Shown: piece by piece, positions 36,284 through 45,596 of the stretch
Layout of the letters: each line of letters begins with the position of its first letter
How positions within the stretch are numbered: position 1 is the stretch's first letter
NCBI GenBank assembly: GCA_963705525.1
Contig: CAVPJW010000006.1
Location: forward strand, 434,001 to 498,000
From: CAVPJW01 sp963705525
GTDB lineage: Bacteria > Acidobacteriota > Vicinamibacteria > Vicinamibacterales > CAVPJW01
Length of the DNA stretch: 64,000 nucleotides
Reading direction: 5' to 3'
Notes under the pieces: model-generated
Told to the model about the DNA's origin: nothing
Seen by the model: the letters and a program-made list of their open reading frames with translations, nothing else
Databases searched by the model: none
Made by a program: the position numbers and the translations under genes

Positions 36284-37450
36284 TCAGACCATGAAGGTCT
36301 TGGGAGGATCGGCGAGCTGAAGGATCGGCCGGTTCATCTTGAACGCGTCGATGTCACAAGGCGTCACGCCGTCAACGGCCAGCTCCGAGAGGATCTTTCC
36401 GATCAGCGACGCAAACTTGAAAGCATGCCCGGCGCCGATGGCCACGAGGACGTTGGGATGTCCCGGCACGTGGTCGATGACGAAGTCGCGGTCGGGCGTC
36501 AGGGTGTACAGACACGTTTTCGTATAGATGATTGATCCGAGCGCCGAAGGAATGTACCGGCGCAGAAAGCCTTCCACCCGCTCAAGCGCCGGTCGATCGA
36601 TCTCGAAGCTGCGCGCGTCTGCATCCACTTCCTGTCCGCCGGCATCCTGCCCAACCTTGGGTCCTGCTTCGCCGTACGTGGGAATGCCGTAGAAGCAGGG
36701 GTCGTCCATCCAGATCCAGATCGGAAAGCGCTCGGGTACGAAGAGATCGGGTCGTGTGGGCACGAAATAGGTGATCTGTTCCTTCGTGACGGTCAGCGGC
36801 AGGCGCACTCCCACGTGCGCGAGGGCCTGGTTGGACCAGGGGCCCGCCGCAATGATCAGCTTGCCGCAGCGGAACCCGCCCTCATCCGTCCGGACATAAA
36901 CCTCATTACCTTCGGAGCGAATCGCGCGGACCGGCGATGTATCCGTGAGTGTGGCGCCGTGCGCCCGCGCGAGCCGGATGTGTGCGGCATTGGCGCGCGC
37001 GGCCGTCACCAGGCCGCTCTCGGCCTGATAGACGCCGTGGACGTCGTCGCCCGGCTCGAAGGCGGGCCAACGGCGATGGATCTCGCCCGCGTCGAGCGAC
37101 TCGAACGACACACTTGCGGCGCGCATGCTGTCGGTGTAGTTGTCGAGCGAGATGGCGGCGTTGCGAGGGGCAAAGTCGAGGCCTCCGGTCTGGATCACCA
37201 GCCGAGCGCCGCATTCGGCTTCAACGGCGGCCCAGGCCGCATAGGCGCGCTTCGCCAGATCGACGTAGGCCGGCGTGTGATACGACAGCCTGATGATGCG
37301 GGAGTGATCCTGCGATTCTCCACGCACGTGGCCGAGCTCGAACTGCTCCAGCCCGAGGACCCGCGGACCGGCGCGCCGCGACAGCCAGTAGGCTGCCGCA
37401 CTGCCCAGCCCGCCGAGCCCGAGCACGACATGGTCGAACTCCCGCGTCAT
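36284..37450 (-). CDS. monomeric sarcosine oxidase-like FAD enzyme
   Basis: A protein of 388 residues, the size of monomeric sarcosine oxidase/N-methyltryptophan oxidase. The FAD-binding motif GLGGLGSAAAYWLSRRAG is at 11-28. The region ESQDHSRIIRLSYH (45-58) holds the conserved active-site stretch, and KTCLYTLTPDRDF places Cys313 where the family attaches FAD covalently. It oxidises an N-methyl amino acid such as sarcosine to the amino acid, formaldehyde and peroxide. Its start overlaps the stop of the betaine-homocysteine methyltransferase gene by four bases, which supports a role in demethylating betaine. N-methyl amino acids other than sarcosine remain possible. Confidence 0.85.
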   Translation of the reverse strand: MTREFDHVVLGLGGLGSAAAYWLSRRAGPRVLGLEQFELGHVRGESQDHSRIIRLSYHTPAYVDLAKRAYAAWAAVEAECGARLVIQTGGLDFAPRNAAISLDNYTDSMRAASVSFESLDAGEIHRRWPAFEPGDDVHGVYQAESGLVTAARANAAHIRLARAHGATLTDTSPVRAIRSEGNEVYVRTDEGGFRCGKLIIAAGPWSNQALAHVGVRLPLTVTKEQITYFVPTRPDLFVPERFPIWIWMDDPCFYGIPTYGEAGPKVGQDAGGQEVDADARSFEIDRPALERVEGFLRRYIPSALGSIIYTKTCLYTLTPDRDFVIDHVPGHPNVLVAIGAGHAFKFASLIGKILSELAVDGVTPCDIDAFKMNRPILQLADPPKTFMV

Positions 37451-38439
37451 GTGCGATCGGCGTGCTGGTAGTACTCGTAGGCGGACATCGGCTTGTCATA
37501 GTTCACGCGCCATGGCCGGTCCTCCGCCGGCCGCTTGCCCAGCGCGCGGGCCATGGCAAGGACGTGAGCGGCCACGGATCCGCAGCACGAGCCGATGTAG
37601 TTCACGCCGATCTCGCGGGCCCTGGTCGCGTACTCCGCCATCTGGGCCCGAGTGAGTTGCAATGGATCGAGGCCGATCGGAAATTCGGGCAGCGACGTGA
37701 AGTCCGGCTGCTCGTCTGGCGTGCGATAGGCGGCGGGTTGGCAGGCGAGATACGCAGACGTTGCGCCCCGCATCTCTTCCATCAACGGCAGCGTGTTCGC
37801 CGGATTCCTGAGACAGTTGATGCCGACGATGTCCGCACCCGCGTCGGCCAGTTTCTTCGCGCACTCCGAAGGCCCGTCGCCCTCGTAGGCGCGTGGCGCC
37901 TTCTCGAACGACATGGTCACCATCGCCGGAAGCTTCGTCTCTTTCACGCGTTCGCAGGCGATCAGCGCTTCACCCAGCCACGAATACGTTTCGCAGATGA
38001 AGAAGTCCACGCCTTCCTCCATCTGGATCGCCAGCTGGCGATCGAAGAGCGCACGCACGCGATCGGGCGACTTCGGATCCTTCGGATCGTAGGCCCACGT
38101 CAGGCTCAGGTTTCCCGCGACGAGCACATCGCCCTCGGCGGCTACTTTTCGGGCGATGCGAACGGCCGCGCGATTGATGTCGTCCACGCGGTTCGCCAAA
38201 CCGACCGTGGCCAGTTTGTCCTCGCTCGCGTAGAACGTCAGCGCCTGCAGGACGTCCGCTCCCGCATACATGAACTCCCGATGGAGCTCGGTGAGCGCGT
38301 CCGGGTGAGTCAGGCTGACTTCAGGCGTAAACGGGCCGGCTCGCACGTACCCGCGCTTCTCGAGCTCGAGCAGGTATCCGCCGTCACCGAGTACGGTGCC
38401 GTCCTTGAGCTGTTCGAGGATTCCTCTGGGCATGGTCAT
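37447..38439 (-). CDS. homocysteine S-methyltransferase family protein, betaine-type (BHMT-like)
   Basis: A protein of 330 residues forming the homocysteine methyltransferase barrel: DGTVLGDGGYLLELEKRGYV, REFMYAGADVLQALTFYASE, VDFFICETYSWLGEALIA. Zinc ligands are Cys209 (IVGINCLRNP) and Cys285-Cys286 (YIGSCCGS). The glycine-tyrosine-rich N-terminal turn (GDGGYLLELEKRG) is closer to betaine-homocysteine methyltransferase than to the S-methylmethionine type. It would move a methyl group from glycine betaine to homocysteine, giving methionine and dimethylglycine. The coupled downstream gene is a sarcosine oxidase. The ATG at 38439 is used; one at 38433 is also in frame. It diverges from the MATE gene. 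Confidence 0.85.
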   Translation of the reverse strand: MTMPRGILEQLKDGTVLGDGGYLLELEKRGYVRAGPFTPEVSLTHPDALTELHREFMYAGADVLQALTFYASEDKLATVGLANRVDDINRAAVRIARKVAAEGDVLVAGNLSLTWAYDPKDPKSPDRVRALFDRQLAIQMEEGVDFFICETYSWLGEALIACERVKETKLPAMVTMSFEKAPRAYEGDGPSECAKKLADAGADIVGINCLRNPANTLPLMEEMRGATSAYLACQPAAYRTPDEQPDFTSLPEFPIGLDPLQLTRAQMAEYATRAREIGVNYIGSCCGSVAAHVLAMARALGKRPAEDRPWRVNYDKPMSAYEYYQHADRT

Positions 38440-38536
38440 CGACCCCTTGTGTCATCGCAAACCACGCATTCAATCACAGTGTGCCCATGGAAAGCAGCCA
38501 GAAAGTGTGCGCCGAACGGTCGGATATGATCCCCTG

Positions 38537-39886
38537 ATGCATTCGTCGTTTCTTGGCAACCTTCGGGACGAGTGGACGCCGATGCTTACGCTCGCGATTC
38601 CCGTCGTGTTCGCCGAACTTGGCTGGATGACCATGGGCGTGGTGGACACGTACATGGTCGCCGATCTGGGTCCTGAAGCCATTGGTGCGGTGGGCCTGGG
38701 CAGCGCGATCTTCACCGCGCTCGCGATCTTCGGCATGGGCCTTCTGCTCGGGCTCGACACGCTCGTGGCGCAGGCGTTCGGCGCGCGGCGCCTCGATGAG
38801 TGTCACCGGTGGCTCCTCCACGGCGTCTACATGAGCCTGTTTCTGACGCTGCCGTTGTCACTCGTCGTCTGGATCGTTCTGCAGTCGCTTGGCCGCTCCG
38901 ATCTCCATCCGAGTGTGCTGCGCCTGACCGTGCCGTACCTGCGGATCCTCGACTGGGGAATGCTCCCGCTCCTTCTCTATGCCGCATTCCGTCGCTATCT
39001 GCAGGGCATGGGGCTGGTGAGGCCCGTCATGTTCGCGCTCGTATCGGCGAACGTGATCAATGCCGCCGGCAACTGGCTGCTGATCTCGGGCCGGCTCGGA
39101 GCTCCGGCGCTGGGCACCGACGGCTCCGCGTGGGCGACGTGCATCGCGCGCGTCTACATGGCGTCGGTACTGTTTTGGGCGATCATCCGCCACGATCGCC
39201 GGTACGAAGGTGGTCTGCGCGCGATCTCCGCTCGTATCGAGGCGTGGCGCTTCCGACGGCTCTTCAGCCTCGGAGCGCCGGCCGCGAGTCAGGTGACGCT
39301 CGAGGTCGGAGTGTTTGCCATGGCGACGGCGCTGGCCGGCCGCCTGGAGCCTATCCAGCTCGCGGCACACCAGATCGCGCTGAACATCGCCAGCCTCTCG
39401 TTCATGGTGCCCCTCGGCATTGCGTCGGCGGGCGCCGTACGCGTCGGGCAGGCGATCGGGCGGATGGACCCGGAGGGAGCCGAACGATCCGGGTGGACGG
39501 CGCTTGCCATCGCCGGGCTTTTCATGTCGCTGATGGCGGTGCTGTTTCTCGCCGCGCCGGTCTCGCTCATTCAGCCGTTCACGAGCGACGCGCGCGTGAT
39601 CGCGATTGGCGTCACGCTGCTCCTGGTCGCCGCGGTCTTTCAGCTCTTCGACGGACTGCAGGTGGTCGCCACGGGCATCCTGCGCGGGCTCGGCGATACG
39701 CGAACCCCGATGCTCTGGAATCTCGCCGGGCACTGGTTCTTCGGCCTTCCTCTCGGCTACACGTTATGCTTTCGCAGCGGCTGGGGCGTGCTGGGACTCT
39801 GGATCGGACTCTCGGTCGGACTGACGTCGGTGGGGGTGATTCTGGTCGCGGTCTGGCGGACGAAGATCCGCTTACTCGGCTCGTAG
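38537..39886 (+). CDS. MATE family multidrug exporter
   Basis: A protein of 449 residues with twelve predicted membrane helices and the internal two-fold repeat of the MATE (multi antimicrobial extrusion) family. Characteristic stretches are IPVVFAELGWMTMGVVDTYM, GLGSAIFTALAIFGMGLLLG, QAFGARRLDECHRWLLHG, and in the second half PLGIASAGAVRVGQAIGRMD and VATGILRGLGDTRTP. It exports cationic compounds against a proton or sodium gradient. I chose the ATG at 38537, since the family begins shortly before the first helix and the extension to 38396 overlaps the divergent gene. The 3' end overlaps the convergent HAF-repeat gene by 15 bases. Confidence 0.9.
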   Translation: MHSSFLGNLRDEWTPMLTLAIPVVFAELGWMTMGVVDTYMVADLGPEAIGAVGLGSAIFTALAIFGMGLLLGLDTLVAQAFGARRLDECHRWLLHGVYMSLFLTLPLSLVVWIVLQSLGRSDLHPSVLRLTVPYLRILDWGMLPLLLYAAFRRYLQGMGLVRPVMFALVSANVINAAGNWLLISGRLGAPALGTDGSAWATCIARVYMASVLFWAIIRHDRRYEGGLRAISARIEAWRFRRLFSLGAPAASQVTLEVGVFAMATALAGRLEPIQLAAHQIALNIASLSFMVPLGIASAGAVRVGQAIGRMDPEGAERSGWTALAIAGLFMSLMAVLFLAAPVSLIQPFTSDARVIAIGVTLLLVAAVFQLFDGLQVVATGILRGLGDTRTPMLWNLAGHWFFGLPLGYTLCFRSGWGVLGLWIGLSVGLTSVGVILVAVWRTKIRLLGS

Positions 39887-40960
39887 CAGGAAGGCGTGCT
39901 GCTGGCCGTCAACGAAGCCGATGCCGACGATTTCGTTGGCATCGTTGATGTCGCGAGCTTCCGTCAACACCCAGTCGGAGCGCGGCGTCAAACGATTGAG
40001 GTCGATCATCCGCCCGTCCACGATCACGACCGCGTGAAGGGCCCGCCCCTCGGCCTCGGACGCGCCGACGATGATGCCAGCACGGTTGATTCCGTAGGCG
40101 AAGCTCTGTCGCCCACCCTCGAGCGTGCCCAGGTCCTTCATGCCCGCGGCCAGCGTCGACACGAACGCATGGAACTGGCCCCCGCGTCGCTGGGCATAAC
40201 CCACGACCAGGCCGGCCTCGTTGATATCGGTCGGGGTCACGATGCGACCACCGAGCGAACCAAGGCTGATCGGCTGACCATTCTTCAGTCGAAAGCCTTG
40301 ATGGTCGGCGTAGTCGGCATGCGGCTCAGTGCTGTAGTACCCGACGGCCTCGTCCTGTTCGTTGATTGACGTGACGACTCCGTCCTCGCCGCCGAAGGTT
40401 CCCTGATCGAGGATCTGGTAATCGCCGTAGGAGAACACACGCGTTCGCGCCGACATGTGATCCCCCTGCGTCAGGAGATACCCCACGACTTTGCCTTTTG
40501 CGTTCACGCCAAGGGCCGCGCTGAACGAGCCGGTCAGGGCGGTTCCGAAGCGGCCCAGATCGAAGAGAGGACCGCCCTTCACGCTCACGAACGGCCGCTG
40601 AATACCCTGCGACGTTTCAGCCCGACCGACGATGAAATTGGTGTCGGAGATGCGATAGGCATAGCTGGTCGGTCCACCGAGCGTTCCGAGATCGAGCAGC
40701 GAGCCGCCTGAGTAGAGAAACGCGTGCGGCGCACCTGCGGCGGTTTCGAGATACCCGACGACAAGGCCCGCGTTGTTGATGCCCATGGCAGCGCTCCGTT
40801 GGCCGCCAAGTGTGCCAAGGTCCACGAGCCGGTGGGCCACCGCTCGCTGCGCATCGATCGGCGAGAGCACCGACTTGAAGAGCAGGAATGTAATGACAGC
40901 GCCGATGAGCCGGCACCTCATTCGGATCTTCGCGGGTGTGGTCGATTGCGGGGCGTTCAT
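39872..40960 (-). CDS. exported HAF-repeat protein
   Basis: A protein of 362 residues with a membrane-type export signal (LIGAVITFLLFKSVLSPIDAQ). The rest is seven repeats of about 45 residues built around xDLGTLGG and GINxxGxVVGY (for example LVDLGTLGGQRSAAMGINNA, PISLGSLGGRIVTPTDINEA and MKDLGTLEGGRQSFAYGINR), the extracellular HAF repeat, which probably folds as a beta-propeller-like structure. Its function is unknown. Its start overlaps the stop of the copper oxidase gene by four bases (ATGA), so the two exported proteins are made together. Confidence 0.85.
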   Translation of the reverse strand: MNAPQSTTPAKIRMRCRLIGAVITFLLFKSVLSPIDAQRAVAHRLVDLGTLGGQRSAAMGINNAGLVVGYLETAAGAPHAFLYSGGSLLDLGTLGGPTSYAYRISDTNFIVGRAETSQGIQRPFVSVKGGPLFDLGRFGTALTGSFSAALGVNAKGKVVGYLLTQGDHMSARTRVFSYGDYQILDQGTFGGEDGVVTSINEQDEAVGYYSTEPHADYADHQGFRLKNGQPISLGSLGGRIVTPTDINEAGLVVGYAQRRGGQFHAFVSTLAAGMKDLGTLEGGRQSFAYGINRAGIIVGASEAEGRALHAVVIVDGRMIDLNRLTPRSDWVLTEARDINDANEIVGIGFVDGQQHAFLLRAE

Positions 40961-42939
40961 GGGATGCTCTTCACGCTGGAGACGTTGCTGTATGACGACC
41001 CGCCCACGGCGTTGTAGGCCCTGACTCGAAACGAATACGCCTTGTTCGATCCAAGTCCCTTGATCGAGAACGTCGTAACGTTGGCGGCGACGCGCGTGAT
41101 TTCCATGAAGGCGTTGCCGTTCATCGACCCTTCGATCTTGAATCCGCTTTCGTTCGTCGATCCGTCGATCCAGGTCAGATCGACGCGGCCTTTCGAGACG
41201 ACTCTGGCGGTGAGCCGAGTCGGCCCTGCCGGCACGGCCTGGTGAGTCATCGCCGATGCCATATTAGACGGATTCGTTCCGGCGCCATTGAAGGCATGCA
41301 CTTGATAGACGTACTTCGTTGCGGGAGCCAGGCCTTCGTCGGTATAGGCGACGAGTCCCGGCGCCAATGTCGCAAGAGGTGTGAAGTTGATGCCGTCGAG
41401 CGAACGTCGGACGGAGAAACCGTCTTCGTTCGCCGACATGTCAGCCCATTTCAAGTCGATGCGAGACTTCGTCATCGCTTTGGCGGTCAGGCTCTTCGGT
41501 GCGTTCGGAAGCGTCGGATGCGCGATTGCCATGATTCTGGCGATGGACGGCACGCCCTGGTTGTCGATCAGGAAGAGCATGTAGTAGCCGGGCGGGCAGA
41601 GATTTGCGCTCGCGGGCGCCGTGACCGTGAATCCTCCAGCCGTCGCCGAAAACGCGAGGCGATTGATCCGCTGGTCCATGTTGATGCTGTGCGTGACCGA
41701 TGAGAGACGGACCAGTGTGATCTTCTCGATGTTGGTGGCGGAAGAGGACACGAAGAAGTTCTGACCGTACGTGGCGCCCGCTGGCGCAGCCGTTACCACC
41801 GGGCGCGGGCCCTTGAACAGATACGGCGGTGAGAACACTTCGGCGTTCGGCTGCATGTCCCCACCGGCGGAGAGGACGCGACCGTCGGGCAGCAGCACGG
41901 CGATAGAGTGATAGCCGCGATAGACGGTCTCGCTTGCCATCGTGCTCCAGTGGCCAGTCGCCGCATCCCACTGTTCGGCCGCATAGACGGGCGAGGTCGG
42001 ATCGTCGAATACGTTACCGCTGGTGCCTCCCGTGACGAGGACCTGGCCGTCAGGAAGCAGCGTGGCGTTCAGTTGCCGCCGCGGGTAGGCCATCGGTTCA
42101 GCGGGTTCCCATTGGGGGGCGGATGAGTTCAGGTCGATCGTCTCAACTGAGTTGGTCGGCGGACGGCCGCCTCCCGCTATCAGCACTTTGCCATCGTCAT
42201 ACATCACAGCTGTGCCGTAGCCTCGAAAGCCGAAAGCACTCGCGGCCACGTCCGTCCAGGCCCCCATTCCGGCCACGTCGAGGTAGGCCGCATTCTCGTT
42301 CGGCCCGGCGTTAAAAACGTGGCCGTTCGGGGCGACGAACATCCAAGGGTAAAGGGGCAGATCGAGTTGGGCGCTCGTCAGATCGCGCCAGCTTCCGGTA
42401 GCGGCCCGCCACACCTGGGGGAGCCGATCGACCCCGATGACCGTATCGATTCCGCCGGAGACGACCAACACGTCGCCACTGGGCAGCGTTGTGTTGGTCG
42501 GATACCAGCGGCCCGCATTCATGTTGGCGACGCGCGTCCACGCGTCCTTCGTGGAGTCGTAGATGCTCGCGTACGGAAAGCCCACCGCGTTGGCGACATG
42601 CCCTCCCGTGACGAGTAGACGTCCGTCTGCGAGAGCGCTCAGGCCAGAACAAAAGATGTTGTACCCGGCTTTTCCAGCCAGAGTGAACCCGCCTGTTGCG
42701 GGATTCCAGAGTCGCGCCGCATCAGTGTAGGGATAGAAGACGACGCGTCCGTTAGACAGGAGTGCTGCGTGCACCGGAACGTCGGGCCAACTTTGGACTG
42801 ATGTCCATTGGCCGACCACCGCTGGGTCCGTATTCGAGATTGGCTCTTGCGCCTTGAACGAGGTCGAAAGCGCCAAGACACACAGGCACATACCAACCGT
42901 GGCCCGATGTCGAACGATGAAATGAAGTCGGGGTATCAA
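40957..42939 (-). CDS. radical copper oxidase (galactose/glyoxal oxidase-like) with two FnIII domains
   Basis: A protein of 660 residues. After a signal region (GMCLCVLALSTSFKA) come Kelch-type blades (DGRLLVTGG, SGDVLVVSGG, DGKVLIAGGG, DGQVLVTGG, DGRVLSAGG) and a DUF1929-type C-terminal domain. Every metal or cofactor residue of galactose oxidase has a counterpart: Cys97 (NIFCSGLSAL) and Tyr146 (AGRWYPTNTT) for the cross-linked radical cofactor, Tyr343-His344 (YRGYHSIAVLLPDGRV), and His417 (SVTHSINMDQRINRL). Two fibronectin type III domains follow (about 485-570 and 575-660). It should oxidise a primary alcohol or aldehyde to give peroxide outside the cell. The start is a TTG at 42939; ATG at 42891 would shorten the signal. 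A good promoter lies upstream. Confidence 0.85.
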   Translation of the reverse strand: MIPRLHFIVRHRATVGMCLCVLALSTSFKAQEPISNTDPAVVGQWTSVQSWPDVPVHAALLSNGRVVFYPYTDAARLWNPATGGFTLAGKAGYNIFCSGLSALADGRLLVTGGHVANAVGFPYASIYDSTKDAWTRVANMNAGRWYPTNTTLPSGDVLVVSGGIDTVIGVDRLPQVWRAATGSWRDLTSAQLDLPLYPWMFVAPNGHVFNAGPNENAAYLDVAGMGAWTDVAASAFGFRGYGTAVMYDDGKVLIAGGGRPPTNSVETIDLNSSAPQWEPAEPMAYPRRQLNATLLPDGQVLVTGGTSGNVFDDPTSPVYAAEQWDAATGHWSTMASETVYRGYHSIAVLLPDGRVLSAGGDMQPNAEVFSPPYLFKGPRPVVTAAPAGATYGQNFFVSSSATNIEKITLVRLSSVTHSINMDQRINRLAFSATAGGFTVTAPASANLCPPGYYMLFLIDNQGVPSIARIMAIAHPTLPNAPKSLTAKAMTKSRIDLKWADMSANEDGFSVRRSLDGINFTPLATLAPGLVAYTDEGLAPATKYVYQVHAFNGAGTNPSNMASAMTHQAVPAGPTRLTARVVSKGRVDLTWIDGSTNESGFKIEGSMNGNAFMEITRVAANVTTFSIKGLGSNKAYSFRVRAYNAVGGSSYSNVSSVKSIP

Positions 42940-42990
42940 GCTACGACGATGACCTTAAGGCGCGGATTCTCCCGCACTGGGAAACACTCT

Positions 42991-43020
42991 ATTTTACTTT
43001 TGGCGGAGCCATGGAATCAA
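42991..43020 (-). promoter_or_regulatory. sigma70-type promoter of the copper oxidase/HAF operon
   Basis: Read leftward, TTGATT (43015-43020) and TAAAAT (42991-42996) are separated by 18 bases. The -10 lies about 50 bases before the TTG start at 42939. I see no gene in the rest of 42940-43136. Confidence 0.55.
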
Positions 43021-43136
43021 CGCGACGAAAGTGGCAGGCGATCGCCCGAATGTGCTAGTTGCGTCTAGGAGACCGGGGTCGGTTCATGTGAAAGGTCGTG
43101 CACATTTGCGAAGGGCGGCTGGAGATCGGCCGAGGA

Positions 43137-44363
43137 CTAAGTCGTGGCGTCAGTTTCCTGGGGCTCCTGGAACGCGGTCGCCACCTGACGGAGCAGGCGT
43201 TGCCTGACGGCAGGTCGGCGTCCGACGAAGGCGAGAGCGTATCTAAGGGCAACGCCGCTTCCTGGCAAACGTCGAAGCACCCTCAGCGTCGATGCGGCTC
43301 GTTCGCTGAACTCCAGTGAGCGCGCATTTGCCGGCCTGCGTCGCCGATCGAACTCCATCAGGCGCTCCGCGCTCAGATCGTTGGCAGATAGTCCGGCGTG
43401 CGCGATCCCGGCGAGGGCGAGACCGTCGGCAATCGCGGCGTTTGCACCTTGACCTCCGGCGGGACTCATCGGGTGAGCCGCGTCACCGATCACCACCGCG
43501 CCATCGGTGGCGTAGTGGCCCACGTGGCCAAAGGCGAGGCGGAACCGATGAAGCGCAGAGGGTGACGAAATGGCCGACTGCAGAGCGTCTGCAATCGGCG
43601 TCAAACGCTCGAGCTCAGTCCACAACCGGTCTTCGGACGAAGCGAGTAGATCCCAGGCCTCCGGCGGGGCCGGCATGACCAGCATCGCGTCCCCGCTCGG
43701 AAGCGGCAGGCAACCTGCGGCGGCGAGACCTCGCCCAACTCTTCGGACATCGAGCCACACACGGCCGACATGATCGGGGAAGCCGGACGGTCGCGTGATC
43801 CGGGCGGTTACAAAGTCGAGCGGGAACGCCTGCAGCGAGATCGGAAGCCCCAGCCCGCTTCTCACAAGCGACCGCGCACCATCGTCGCCGACGACGAGTC
43901 TGGCCTGAAGAGCGAAGGGCGTCGCCTCCTGCTTTCCGTGGACTGTCAGGTGGCCACTCGAGTCGCGGGTGAGACGGGTGACTTCGGCCCCGCGCCGAAC
44001 CACGATCGTGCCCGCCTGTGCTGCGCTCTCCAGCGCAATTGCGCGAATCAGGGTGGGATCGACCGAGCGAGGCGCCGCCCCGGCGGCGCGAAAGTCTTCG
44101 GCGCCGACTCGGACGAGCGGACGCTGGCGGTCGAAGATCTCGAGACACGTGATGGCCGTGCTGGCGTCGCGACGAAGACGGGTTCCGAGTCCCAGCGGAT
44201 CGAGTGACGCGAATGTGGCTTCGGCCAGAACTTCGGGCCGGACGGTCTGGGCCGGCCGAGTCTCCCGTTCGAGAACGATGATTGACCAGCGGTGTCTGGC
44301 AAGCGCGAGCGCCAATGCGGCGCCGCCGATGCCACCGCCGACAATCAAGACGTCCGCGTCCAT
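43137..44363 (-). CDS. FAD-dependent monooxygenase (PHBH/UbiH-type)
   Basis: A protein of 408 residues. Group A flavin monooxygenase marks are present: the nucleotide fold DADVLIVGGGIGGAALALAL (GGGIGG at 9-14), the DG motif VVGDDGARSLV (161-162), and the GD motif VVIGDAAHPMSPAGGQGANA (293-294). These enzymes use NAD(P)H and oxygen to hydroxylate aromatic or isoprenoid-type substrates; this one's substrate is unknown. It lies 12 bases downstream of the M20 peptidase gene and ends the four-gene leftward cluster that begins at 48662. Confidence 0.88.
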   Translation of the reverse strand: MDADVLIVGGGIGGAALALALARHRWSIIVLERETRPAQTVRPEVLAEATFASLDPLGLGTRLRRDASTAITCLEIFDRQRPLVRVGAEDFRAAGAAPRSVDPTLIRAIALESAAQAGTIVVRRGAEVTRLTRDSSGHLTVHGKQEATPFALQARLVVGDDGARSLVRSGLGLPISLQAFPLDFVTARITRPSGFPDHVGRVWLDVRRVGRGLAAAGCLPLPSGDAMLVMPAPPEAWDLLASSEDRLWTELERLTPIADALQSAISSPSALHRFRLAFGHVGHYATDGAVVIGDAAHPMSPAGGQGANAAIADGLALAGIAHAGLSANDLSAERLMEFDRRRRPANARSLEFSERAASTLRVLRRLPGSGVALRYALAFVGRRPAVRQRLLRQVATAFQEPQETDATT

Positions 44364-44375
44364 GCGCGAACATCC

Positions 44376-45596
44376 TTACGCAAGCAGCCTGAGCGCCGAA
44401 AGCGCATAAATGGCCGCGCAGTCAGCGATGCTCTTCAGCTTGACGTATTCCTTCGGGCCATGTGACACGGCAAGAATGCCTGGGCCGTAGGCAAATGCCG
44501 GGATGCCGCGTTCGGCGTAGAAACGGATCTCGAGAAGGCCGGGACACATCTCGAAGCGGGCAGACTTTCCTGTGACGGTCCGAATGCTCGAGGCCAGGGC
44601 TCGGCCGACGTCACTGTCGGCGGTCGACCCCGAGGGGCGTCCTTCCTGCAGGATCTCGAAATCGAGTGTGACGCCGCGTTGCTTCGCTTCCTGGAGCGCC
44701 CCGATCACCCGTCGTTTTTCGACCTCAAAGTCTTCTTCCGGGTTCATCCGCCGATCGAGCGAGAAGCGGCACTCTGCCGGAACGACATTGAAATTGGTGC
44801 CCCCTTCCGACCGTCCGCCCATCAGGAGGATCGAGTGTCGGGCGCTCGCTGGCCGAATGTTGTAGGCCGTTGTCCGCCGTTCGACCACTCGCTTGAGGCG
44901 TGACAGAATTCCGGCCGTTTCGAGCATGCGTTCAAAGGCGTTGATTCCCTGATGTTGTAAACCCACATGGGCGGGTCGTCCCTTGACGACCACATTCACG
45001 GTGAAGGCTCCACGATTGGCGTTCCAGACGACCCCGCTCGTCGGTTCGGGCGTCAGCATGCCGATGCCATTCGAGGCGATCAGCCCCTTGTCGGTCAGGT
45101 AGCGGGAGCCGAGGGCGCCGCCGGTTTCCTCGTCGGGGACAATCACGAGTGCGATCCGTCCTCGGAGATTCGCGCGGCACGCCTTCAACCCGTCCACGGC
45201 GTAGATCATAGCGGCGAGGCCGCTCTTCATGTCCGACGAGCCTCGTCCGAAGAGCGATCCCGATCGATCCGCTACGACGAACTGCTCATCGCCGGCCGGG
45301 ACGACATCGTAGTGGCCATGAAAATAGAGTGTGTCGCGGCCCTGGCCATACTCGCCCAGGATGGCAAATCGCGGTTCGCTCGTCACGCGCGGATTGGGAA
45401 TCTCGATGACGCGCGGAGCGAGTCCCAGCCGATCGAGCTCAGGGGTCAGCGCGTCGACGAGATGCTTGTAGTTGATGCCAGGCGGGTTGTCGGTGCGAAT
45501 CGACACCAGCCGTGCGGTCAGCGCGGCCATCGCCGCGGCGCGCGCCGATACAGCCCGGACAACCTCGCGTTCCAGTCCGGCAGGCGACGACGGCAT
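44376..45596 (-). CDS. M20 family metallopeptidase (ArgE/DapE/CPG2 type)
   Basis: A protein of 406 residues from the ATG at 45596. Zinc ligands appear as HGHYDVVP (His95, Asp97), GRGSSDMKSGLAAM (Asp122), and PDEETGGALGSRY with the catalytic glutamate pair at 156-157. The dimerisation region contains GAFTVNVVVKGRPAHVG. The cytoplasmic enzymes of this family deacylate or cleave amino acid amides, such as N-acetylornithine or succinyl-diaminopimelate. The start overlaps the upstream stop by one base (TGATG), so translation is coupled to the pseudokinase gene. A longer upstream frame (to 45830) is not supported because it lies within that gene. Confidence 0.88.
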   Translation of the reverse strand: MPSSPAGLEREVVRAVSARAAAMAALTARLVSIRTDNPPGINYKHLVDALTPELDRLGLAPRVIEIPNPRVTSEPRFAILGEYGQGRDTLYFHGHYDVVPAGDEQFVVADRSGSLFGRGSSDMKSGLAAMIYAVDGLKACRANLRGRIALVIVPDEETGGALGSRYLTDKGLIASNGIGMLTPEPTSGVVWNANRGAFTVNVVVKGRPAHVGLQHQGINAFERMLETAGILSRLKRVVERRTTAYNIRPASARHSILLMGGRSEGGTNFNVVPAECRFSLDRRMNPEEDFEVEKRRVIGALQEAKQRGVTLDFEILQEGRPSGSTADSDVGRALASSIRTVTGKSARFEMCPGLLEIRFYAERGIPAFAYGPGILAVSHGPKEYVKLKSIADCAAIYALSALRLLA

